NCBI GenBank assembly: GCA_027008965.1
Contig: JALVDN010000027.1
Coordinates: 1 to 5,562, forward strand
Direction of reading: 5' to 3'
Source of the DNA: Flavobacteriales bacterium
Lineage (GTDB): Bacteria > Bacteroidota > Bacteroidia > Flavobacteriales > Flavobacteriaceae
Length of the DNA: 5,562 nucleotides
Of this stretch, positions 1-5,233 are shown in pieces. The notes below the pieces were generated by a model that had not been told where the DNA came from, made no database searches, and saw only the letters and a list, made by a program, of their open reading frames with translations. Made by a program: the position numbers and the translations under genes. Within the stretch, counting starts at the first letter, position 1, and the number at the start of each line of letters is the position of its first letter.

Positions 1-2
1 AA

Positions 3-134
3 AAACTGTTGAACTATTTTTCTGAACATCAAATACACACCGGAATCCATCCCACCGCTTTTGAAAACGCCTACAACGAAGCCCTCCGTATTTTTATCCG
101 CCCGCAGGATGAAAAGAATATTTTTGTGGAGTGA
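3..134 (+). CDS. C-terminal fragment of an unrecognised protein (5' truncated by window edge)
   Basis: An open frame runs from the window edge for 43 codons to TGA at 132-134, so only the protein's C-terminus is visible. Its closing residues include G-I-H-P-T-A-F-E-N and end in N-I-F-V-E. The segment looks helical and soluble, with no membrane segment or sorting signal. Many codons end in C or G (aac, gcc, ccc, cgc, ctc), which resembles the PLP-enzyme gene at 4283-5233 and differs from the A/T-rich minus-strand genes next door. That supports a real chromosomal gene rather than a chance frame. The gene converges on the minus-strand unit, and the hairpin at 149-172 lies 15 bases past its stop. 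I do not recognise the family and assign no function. Confidence 0.6.
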   Translation, partial: KLLNYFSEHQIHTGIHPTAFENAYNEALRIFIRPQDEKNIFVE

Positions 135-148
135 TAGAATTTAAGATT

Positions 149-172
149 AAAAAAACCGCCTGGAAAGGCGGT
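149..172 (-). terminator. Rho-independent terminator of the minus-strand four-gene unit
   Basis: Read on the minus strand, a perfect 7-bp stem ACCGCCT / AGGCGGT (172-166 with 161-155) closes on a TTCC tetraloop and runs straight into six T residues (154-149). It begins 15 bases past the stop codon of the lipoprotein gene. On the plus strand the same hairpin is followed by an eight-base spacer before a T-run (181-185), so it could also stop the partial plus-strand gene, but less efficiently. The geometry is canonical for the minus strand. Confidence 0.85.
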
Positions 173-187
173 CATAAGAGTTTTTAT

Positions 188-625
188 TTATAAATCATCG
201 GCATGAAGATAATCATCATTGGTAAAGGTGTATTTGTAAGTATCCTTGTATTCGCTTTTCTCCGTGTGTTGGTAATTATTAAAGTCTAAAATATTATAAG
301 GAGATGGGGTTATCGGTGTAAATTTAGAAATTTTCTCGTTTCCAAATTTAACCGTCACCGAATCGCCACCAACAATCAGATCCGATACAATACCAAACGG
401 AATTTCTGATTTTTGGTATAAGTTTCCTCCATTTGGCAGGGTATAAATACTATCCAAATATCCGGTTTCGGTTTTATAAAAAACCTTAATGGTTATATCC
501 TTGCTGCTTTCATTGATATAATGACATTCAATAACTTTACGCTTATCAACAGTTTTTTTGCAAGTGAAACTGTTAAGGAGTATTCCAAAAATTAAAACTT
601 TGATCCAAATAGGTTTCCGTTGCAT
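188..625 (-). CDS. Small predicted lipoprotein of unknown function
   Basis: This 145-residue protein has an N-terminus typical of a lipoprotein: basic residues (R3, K4, K9), a hydrophobic stretch at about 6-20, and a lipobox-like L-N-S-F-T-C in which C22 would be lipidated. Thr at -1 is less usual than Gly, Ser or Ala but occurs in Bacteroidota. The mature part of about 124 residues begins C-K-K and has alternating hydrophobic/polar patterns that suggest beta strands (around 32-50, 79-95 and 127-136), with a second half rich in Asp, Tyr and Thr. No catalytic motif or recognised domain is visible. It is the last gene of the minus-strand unit, 21 bases after the small membrane protein and just before the terminator. 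The start is the ATG at 625-623, preceded by an A/T-rich stretch without a clear Shine-Dalgarno. Whether it is periplasmic or surface-exposed cannot be told. Confidence 0.8.
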   Translation of the reverse strand: MQRKPIWIKVLIFGILLNSFTCKKTVDKRKVIECHYINESSKDITIKVFYKTETGYLDSIYTLPNGGNLYQKSEIPFGIVSDLIVGGDSVTVKFGNEKISKFTPITPSPYNILDFNNYQHTEKSEYKDTYKYTFTNDDYLHADDL

Positions 626-646
626 TGTTATATAAATTTTTAATGT

Positions 647-808
647 TCATTTTTTGATTTGGAGAATGATGGTTCCTATTCCAATAGACAATGCCATGAC
701 CAGCAAGAAAAAAGCTATTGGTTTCATTTGCCCATTCATAAATAATATTATTGCTCCTGTTTCCAAATGGTACATCAAAAAAACATAAAATAAGTGATTT
801 TTTTTCAT
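647..808 (-). CDS. Small hydrophobic membrane protein, 53 residues, unknown function
   Basis: An unbroken frame runs from ATG at 808-806 to TGA at 649-647. It fills the gap between the LRR gene (18 bases upstream) and the lipoprotein gene (21 bases downstream), and this regular spacing on the same strand is the best evidence that it is real. The product starts M-K-K-N-H and has two hydrophobic stretches, about residues 6-24 (interrupted by H14 and E16) and 30-49 (rich in F, L, I, V and G), then ends Q-I-K-K. The second stretch is a convincing transmembrane helix with a basic tail. GTGAG lies four bases before the start codon and may serve as a weak ribosome site. An alternative start at M28 (ATG at 727-725) would give 26 residues with only the second helix. 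I know no family for it. A chance ORF remains possible. Confidence 0.6.
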   Translation of the reverse strand: MKKNHLFYVFLMYHLETGAIILFMNGQMKPIAFFLLVMALSIGIGTIILQIKK

Positions 809-826
809 AAACTCACGATTTGGAAT

Positions 827-2425
827 TTATTCCTCTTTAATTACCTTAATAATATATAATTTGTTATCAGTAGTAATATGGACAAAATATATACCTGGTC
901 TATGGTTTTCAAAAGAAATTTCCATTCCTTTTTGTATGCTGACTTGTTGTCCCGTAATGTTATATATTTCTGTTCGTATTACATCAACTTGCTGAGGAAA
1001 AACCATATAAAGTGTAGAATGCACCGGGTTCGGATAAAACATCCAATTTTTTGGTAATTCGGAAACATTTACTTGCAGACATTCATCTTCTGTTTCAACA
1101 AAATGGACAGAAGAATCTATATTGTGCCAATTTGTTCTGCTCCAATTGGCATCGTCAACAAAAATGCATTCAAGGTAAGGATTACCTAGAGCACTGAATT
1201 CAATCATATTCTGATTATTACCATTTCGTAAATCCAAAAAGCTAAGAGTTGTAGAATCACAGCGTAAACTGTTTAATTGTGTTTGAGCACGTAAATCCAA
1301 TGAATCTAAAGGATTGCCTCGTACAAAAAGTGTTCTAAGAGAAGTATTGGCGCTTAAATCCAAATGGGTCAAATTGTTATAATTGGCATAAAGCACTTGC
1401 AGATTTGGGTTGGCCGAAATATCCAAAGTATCAATACCTATTCCTTCAACAAATAAACGGCGAAGCCGAGGATTGGAACTTAAATCGGGCGGGGCGGAAA
1501 ATTGATTGTTTTCTTCATCATGTGGAATGCTTCCCCAAGACCACCAACGGCCCAAAATAAGGTCCTCTAGCATGGGATTGTGGGAAACATCAATCCCGGT
1601 AAGACGGCATTTGTTTACATTGAGGTAACGTAATTCGGAATTATTTGATACATCAATGGATGTCAGTCGCGTGTTGTGTAGCATGCTTAAATATTGTAAG
1701 TGCGGGTAGGAAGCCAGGTTAATGCTTGTGAAATTCTGGTCAGCCAATTCCAACCAAGTAAGATTCGGAGCAGGTGGTAATACCAAATGCCCGATGGGAA
1801 CAAAATTCAATTCCAAGTGCTCCAATTGGGTATTTGCCGATAAATCTAATGTATCCAATTGATTGTAAAAACCTGCCATATCATTGAAGTTGGTATTGGA
1901 ATAGACCAGGAAACGTAATCTTGTATTATGGCTTAGGTCTTTAATATCATACAAGTTGGAACCGGTAATCAATGTATCCAATTGATGCAAATGGCTTATG
2001 TCCAACAAAATACGAGAAGACATTTGTGATGAGCCCGCATAAAAAAGATTTAGGTACTTCAAACTATCATTGCGACTGATGTCCAAATCCATCAATAAAC
2101 ATGCAAATGCGTTTAACGCTTTCAAACGTAAATTTCCGTTTAAGTGTAGAGTATCAATAAGTTGCCCGCTAATATCCAGTCTTTCCAGGGCAATAAAATC
2201 TTCAATTCCCGACAGATCGGAAATGGAAGGTGCATATGTAGAATTTAAATCCAAAATCTTAACTGTATCAATGGCAGAGGTAAGTACGCGACCGTTAATA
2301 GTGTTGTCGGGATCCAAACCACGGTCAATAAGGTATTGCTCAAAGTTGGAGTCGGGTATGGGAGTGTATTGGGCATTTAAAATGGAGGAAGACAACAGGA
2401 AAATGATGTAAAAAAGCTTTCGCAT
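827..2425 (-). CDS. Secreted leucine-rich-repeat protein with T9SS type A sorting domain
   Basis: This 532-residue exported protein starts with a Sec signal peptide (R2, K3, hydrophobic 4-16, likely cleavage L-N-A|Q after A18). Residues 20-75 form the N-terminal cap usual in flavobacterial LRR proteins (I-P-D-S-N-F-E-Q-Y-L-I ... V-L-T-S). About a dozen leucine-rich repeats follow, at about 80-405. Their core L-D-L/I/V-S motifs recur exactly every 21 residues at 313, 334, 355, 376 and 397, and at 257 and 278. A C-terminal cap with C420 and C449 (V-D-D-A-N-W-S) precedes the sorting domain at about 460-532: Y464-P-N-P, I-Y-N-I-T-G-Q-Q, G-I-Y-F-V-H-I, K-V-I-K. By family knowledge the T9SS carries such proteins across the outer membrane, where they are released or anchored. 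LRR arrays usually bind proteins or glycans; the ligand here is unknown. The start is ATG at 2425, 31 bases after the protease gene. One repeat (278-312) carries a tryptophan-rich insertion. Confidence 0.93.
   Translation of the reverse strand: MRKLFYIIFLLSSSILNAQYTPIPDSNFEQYLIDRGLDPDNTINGRVLTSAIDTVKILDLNSTYAPSISDLSGIEDFIALERLDISGQLIDTLHLNGNLRLKALNAFACLLMDLDISRNDSLKYLNLFYAGSSQMSSRILLDISHLHQLDTLITGSNLYDIKDLSHNTRLRFLVYSNTNFNDMAGFYNQLDTLDLSANTQLEHLELNFVPIGHLVLPPAPNLTWLELADQNFTSINLASYPHLQYLSMLHNTRLTSIDVSNNSELRYLNVNKCRLTGIDVSHNPMLEDLILGRWWSWGSIPHDEENNQFSAPPDLSSNPRLRRLFVEGIGIDTLDISANPNLQVLYANYNNLTHLDLSANTSLRTLFVRGNPLDSLDLRAQTQLNSLRCDSTTLSFLDLRNGNNQNMIEFSALGNPYLECIFVDDANWSRTNWHNIDSSVHFVETEDECLQVNVSELPKNWMFYPNPVHSTLYMVFPQQVDVIRTEIYNITGQQVSIQKGMEISFENHRPGIYFVHITTDNKLYIIKVIKEE
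1196..2272 (-). repeat. Degenerate 63-bp tandem repeats encoding the LRR array
   Basis: This stretch encodes residues 52-410 of the LRR protein. On the minus strand, variants of TTGGATTTA or TTGGATATT (the L-D-L/I codons) recur, and on the plus strand they appear as repeated 'aaatccaa' words. Spacing is exactly 63 bases for the last five repeats, between about 1237 and 1489. The repeats have diverged in sequence and the register is kept mainly at the protein level, so I see no sign of recent copy-number change. Confidence 0.75.
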
Positions 2426-2456
2426 ATCTGTTAAATTTCATTTAAGTTAAAAAAAA

Positions 2457-3884
2457 TTAATTTGTTTTGAAAACAGTTTTTTCTTTACGCTCGCCATTAT
2501 CATAGTCTTTTATCAAAGTGTGTCGTTTGTTTGATTCTAAAGTTTGTATTATTTCATCGTCAGAAGATTGCAATTCCTGATTATTCATATCTCTTATTGT
2601 TGCATTGCTACCGTCGAGGTTTGACGTAATAACTTTGCCGGAATTAGGTCTGGCCGTTGTGCAATGAGCAGTTGGATTAGGTCTAATACCGGCCGAACTT
2701 TCAAAAACAATAATGTTTGTATTGGAAACTTGATTTATTTTTACTGCTTGTAATGGTAATTCATTAACAGGTAATTGAAGGCGTCCAACGCTATATTCGA
2801 AGGTTGAATTTGAAGCATCACCACCCTCCCATTTATAAAAGTCATAATCAAAACCTTTTTGAAAAACATGAACGATTTTTTCTCCATAGCAAGTAGTTAC
2901 TGTACCATCATGGTTTTGGGTTTCTGATAACACCCAGTCATAATCTACTTCAATATGAACATCAAAAGGTTCATATAAACTTTCAACTGTGTTTCTGATG
3001 CTTCCAAAAATTGATGGAATATTTTCTATGGTTTCTCGCATACGTACACCTTGCCCGGGTGTGAAATGATCTCGTAAATTTCTATAATAATTGTTTAGCT
3101 GATAAATGTTATTGCTCATAAAATTTTTGATAGGCACATTTACATATATATCGCCTAAACAATCGGTTGTATTGCTATTATTTTGATAATAAAAATCACC
3201 ATTCAAATATACAACGTCACCGGAAGGAACTTTGTAACTTGCAGGAGTATCACAAACATAATCGCCTGCTACTTCACAATTTGGATGATTTGCTTGGTCA
3301 ACATGTTCACAATTTTGCGTATTCCATCCTTCATATGTATGATATAGGTTTAAATTATGTCCAATTTCATGAGGTAAAGTTGCAGACAGAAAGTATGATG
3401 CAGTAAATGCACTTTTAATTCCAGGTCTTTGAGCTAATCCTGCATACAAATTCCCATTATTACTGGTTACCTCATCCACTATAAAAAGGTTAAGTGCATT
3501 ATTTCTAAATTGAGGTAAATTTTGGAGTGTATTAAATTCATTAATATTTAAAGAAAGAAGAGATGAATCATCAATATAATCATAGCCCATATATTTAAAG
3601 AAAATATCAAAATCATTAAAAGCAATATTTAACATAGCCACTGCATCTTGTATTTGCTCGTCAGGAATGGCAGGAGAATTTCCATTGTCATCTCTTACAA
3701 TATGAAAGAATACATTTAGCACATATTGAGTATTATTGTTTGAAGTGCGGGCAGTATGGTGGGTATAAATTGTTTCATCTATTTGAATGGGATTTATTAC
3801 TTCTTTGCATTGAAGTATTTGTCCATTTGCTTGAAAGATGATTAAATAAAAAATAAGATGGGAAAGTAAAATTTTAAGTCTCAT
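2457..3884 (-). CDS. Secreted zinc metalloprotease, peptidase family M43 (pappalysin-like)
   Basis: This 475-residue protein is a probable secreted endopeptidase. Its signal peptide has R2, K4, a hydrophobic core at 5-18 and likely cleavage A-N-G|Q after G21. The catalytic region spans about 53-295. It has the opening strand V-L-N-V-F-F-H-I-V at 55-63, the helix I-P-D-E-Q-I-Q-D ... L-N at 73-86, and the extended zinc motif H172-E-I-G-H176 ... H182 (three His ligands, E173 the general base). Further on are the M43-typical V-C-D-T-P at 210-214, a Met-turn N-F-M-S at 254-257, and F-T-P-G-Q-G-V-R-M-R at 274-283. All catalytic residues are present, so it should be active. Residues 305-395 look like a beta-rich accessory domain. 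The tail from about 400 resembles a degenerate T9SS sorting domain (R-P-N-P-T at 401-405). It is the first gene of the unit; ATG at 3884 follows a roughly 140-nt leader. The substrate cannot be predicted. Confidence 0.92.
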   Translation of the reverse strand: MRLKILLSHLIFYLIIFQANGQILQCKEVINPIQIDETIYTHHTARTSNNNTQYVLNVFFHIVRDDNGNSPAIPDEQIQDAVAMLNIAFNDFDIFFKYMGYDYIDDSSLLSLNINEFNTLQNLPQFRNNALNLFIVDEVTSNNGNLYAGLAQRPGIKSAFTASYFLSATLPHEIGHNLNLYHTYEGWNTQNCEHVDQANHPNCEVAGDYVCDTPASYKVPSGDVVYLNGDFYYQNNSNTTDCLGDIYVNVPIKNFMSNNIYQLNNYYRNLRDHFTPGQGVRMRETIENIPSIFGSIRNTVESLYEPFDVHIEVDYDWVLSETQNHDGTVTTCYGEKIVHVFQKGFDYDFYKWEGGDASNSTFEYSVGRLQLPVNELPLQAVKINQVSNTNIIVFESSAGIRPNPTAHCTTARPNSGKVITSNLDGSNATIRDMNNQELQSSDDEIIQTLESNKRHTLIKDYDNGERKEKTVFKTN

Positions 3885-3926
3885 AATATTAAATTTTTTT
3901 AGTTAAACAATATTTTAAATAATTTT

Positions 3927-4027
3927 AAAAATCACATCCGGCCATCTCGCCGGTTCAGGTTTACCATCGGGTGGCCACCCTTCCCCCCGGAACGCCGTCC
4001 GCGCGCAACGACTTCCGGGTGATTTTT
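3927..4027 (-). ncRNA. GC-rich, multi-hairpin 5' leader element (candidate structured RNA or palindromic repeat)
   Basis: About 90 GC-rich bases sit in A/T-rich intergenic DNA and are closed by a perfect 9-bp inverted repeat, AAAAATCAC (3927-3935) with GTGATTTTT (4019-4027). Inside are a 5-bp hairpin CCGGC/GCCGG (3938-3942 with 3949-3953), the 12-base palindrome GGGTGGCCACCC (3969-3980) and a 7-bp arm CCCGGAA/TTCCGGG (3986-3992 with 4013-4019). The last arm overlaps the outer stem by one base and competes with it there. The overall shape is a closed multi-branch fold. The predicted promoter just upstream on the minus strand would start transcripts near 4025-4028, at the 5' edge of the outer stem, so the element would open the leader of the protease gene. 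I do not recognise it as a known riboswitch, SRP RNA or tmRNA. It may instead be a dispersed palindromic repeat. Confidence 0.5.
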
Positions 4028-4031
4028 GTTA

Positions 4032-4062
4032 CAAACATAAAGCAAAAAAAAACACGAGTCAA
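4032..4062 (-). promoter_or_regulatory. Bacteroidota-type promoter for the minus-strand unit
   Basis: On the minus strand, TATGTTTG (4039-4032) matches the Bacteroidota -7 consensus TAnnTTTG exactly. TTG (4062-4060) lies 20 bases upstream, within the 17-23 spacing described for the -33 element in this phylum. The spacer includes a run of nine T. Transcription would begin around 4025-4028, directly at the GC-rich leader element and roughly 140 bases before the protease ATG. Chance matches to such a short consensus are possible in A/T-rich DNA, but the position fits well. Confidence 0.6.
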
Positions 4063-4110
4063 GTAGTTTTGTGTTAAATGTTTGTTAAAATTTTGACGAG
4101 TTATCATCTA

Positions 4111-4131
4111 CTACATTCTTCCTTAATGTAG
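4111..4131. promoter_or_regulatory. Inverted repeat upstream of the PLP-enzyme gene (possible operator)
   Basis: CTACATT and AATGTAG (4111-4117 and 4125-4131) form a perfect 7-base inverted repeat around a 7-base spacer. It sits between the minus-strand promoter and the plus-strand enzyme gene. It has no adjacent T-run, so it is not a convincing terminator; a protein-binding site is one possibility. The rest of 4063-4282 is A/T-rich, and I see no full promoter pair for the plus-strand gene there. Confidence 0.25.
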
Positions 4132-4282
4132 ATTTACAATAAACTTTGAAAAAAAAATAAAATTCCGTAATATTTAGTTATCGTTTTGTATTTATTTCTG
4201 ATAGCAACCACCTTTCTAAATTCCGTCCGTCTGTAAACTAAACATTCCATGCGGTTTGAACGGAAATAATTATCTTGCCTTT

Positions 4283-5233
4283 ATGGAAGTTTTGCCGCCT
4301 AAAAAGTCTGTAAACCAAAAAGTAAACTTGCCGTTTCTTGAAAAGGCAGGCGTGGAATTATATATCAAACGTGAAGATTTACTTCACCGCCACATTTCGG
4401 GCAATAAATACCGCAAATTGTTCTACAACCTCATGCAAGCCCGCCGTGAAGGTCATCATACACTTCTCACTTTCGGCGGAGCCTTTTCCAACCATATTGC
4501 CGCCACCGCCTATGCCGTCCGGTTGGCAGGTATGAAAAGCATCGGCGTCATCAGAGGTGATGAATTAGGTAAGGATTTACAAAAAACACTGAAAGAAAAT
4601 CCAACCCTTCGCTTTGCCGTTGCACAAGGTATGCAACTACATTTTGTTTCCCGCCGTAATTATAGAAAAAAGACCGAACCTTCGTTTAGGGAACATCTGC
4701 ATGATTTATTCGGAGATTTTTATTGGGTGCCCGAAGGAGGCACCAACCATTTGGCAGTCAAAGGTGCCGCCGAAATCCTCACCCAAAATGACCAAACTTT
4801 TGATGTCATCACTTGTGCCGTAGGCACGGGCGGAACCATTGCCGGCCTCATCAACGCCTCTTTTCCGCATCAGCAAATTTTTGGTTTTCCCGCCTTGAAA
4901 GAAAACTATTTGGAAAACAACATCAAAAAATACACCGCCAAAACCAACTGGCAACTCATCAGGGACTATCACCTCGGCGGTTTTGCCAAAGTGTCACCGG
5001 AACTCATCCGTTTTATCAATGATTTCCATGCCCGGACAAACATCCTTTTGGACCCCGTTTATACGGCCAAAATGATGATGGGCCTTCAAAACATGATAAA
5101 AAAGGGATTTTTCCAGCGTGGAACCAAAATCCTAGCCATTCACACCGGCGGATTGCAAGGTATTGACGGTATGAATATCCACCTGAAAAAGAAGGGTTTA
5201 CCGCTTATTCGAACCGCTTTTTATCAAGACTAA
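4283..5233 (+). CDS. PLP-dependent deaminase of the D-cysteine desulfhydrase / ACC deaminase family
   Basis: This is a cytosolic enzyme of fold-type II (tryptophan synthase beta-like), 316 residues, slightly shorter than the usual 320-340. Counting from the ATG at 4283, visible marks are K-R-E-D-L (29-33), S-G-N-K-Y-R-K-L with K42 the expected PLP Schiff-base lysine, G-G-A-F-S-N-H (65-71, phosphate/substrate loop), E-G-G-T-N-H (151-156), G-T-G-G-T (171-175, PLP phosphate loop) and H-T-G-G-L-Q-G (287-293). ACC deaminases usually have Glu in V-Y-E and Leu in H-L-G-G. Here these are V-Y-T (T261) and H-T-G-G (T288), which favours D-cysteine desulfhydrase-like chemistry (D-cysteine to pyruvate, H2S and ammonia) over ACC ring opening. 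The exact substrate stays open. The frame extends upstream to a TTG at 4256, but the ATG matches the family start better. Its stop overlaps the opposing TPR gene by 4 bases. Codons are richer in G/C than in the neighbouring minus-strand unit. Confidence 0.9.
   Translation: MEVLPPKKSVNQKVNLPFLEKAGVELYIKREDLLHRHISGNKYRKLFYNLMQARREGHHTLLTFGGAFSNHIAATAYAVRLAGMKSIGVIRGDELGKDLQKTLKENPTLRFAVAQGMQLHFVSRRNYRKKTEPSFREHLHDLFGDFYWVPEGGTNHLAVKGAAEILTQNDQTFDVITCAVGTGGTIAGLINASFPHQQIFGFPALKENYLENNIKKYTAKTNWQLIRDYHLGGFAKVSPELIRFINDFHARTNILLDPVYTAKMMMGLQNMIKKGFFQRGTKILAIHTGGLQGIDGMNIHLKKKGLPLIRTAFYQD

Noticed and set aside
2070..2411. Plus-strand open frame of 113 codons inside the LRR gene
   Set aside because: It is antisense to clear LRR coding sequence, its product is low in structure and rich in Ser/Lys/Arg, and it has no promoter or ribosome site of its own. 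It is a shadow of the repeat codon pattern.
3167..3406. Plus-strand open frame of 79 codons opposite the protease active site
   Set aside because: It overlaps the antisense of the zinc-binding motif and has no coding features; it is a shadow frame.
3927..4027. GC-rich element as SRP RNA, tmRNA or a simple terminator
   Set aside because: The conserved SRP loop (GUCAGG...GGAAG..AGCAG) and tmRNA ends are absent on both strands, and a terminator would not need three internal arms. It also lies downstream of a promoter rather than after a gene.
4064..4071. TAGTTTTG on the plus strand as the -7 box of the PLP-enzyme gene
   Set aside because: It fits TAnnTTTG, but no TTG or TTTG sits 17-23 bases upstream (the nearest is about 35 bases away) and it lies over 200 bases from the ATG.
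4256..4282. TTG at 4256 as the start of the PLP-enzyme gene, adding nine residues
   Set aside because: A rare start codon without a ribosome site; the in-frame ATG at 4283 places conserved motifs at the expected distance from the N-terminus.
4706..4972. Minus-strand open frame of 88 codons inside the PLP-enzyme gene
   Set aside because: It lies fully antisense to conserved catalytic motifs, and its translation matches no family I know.
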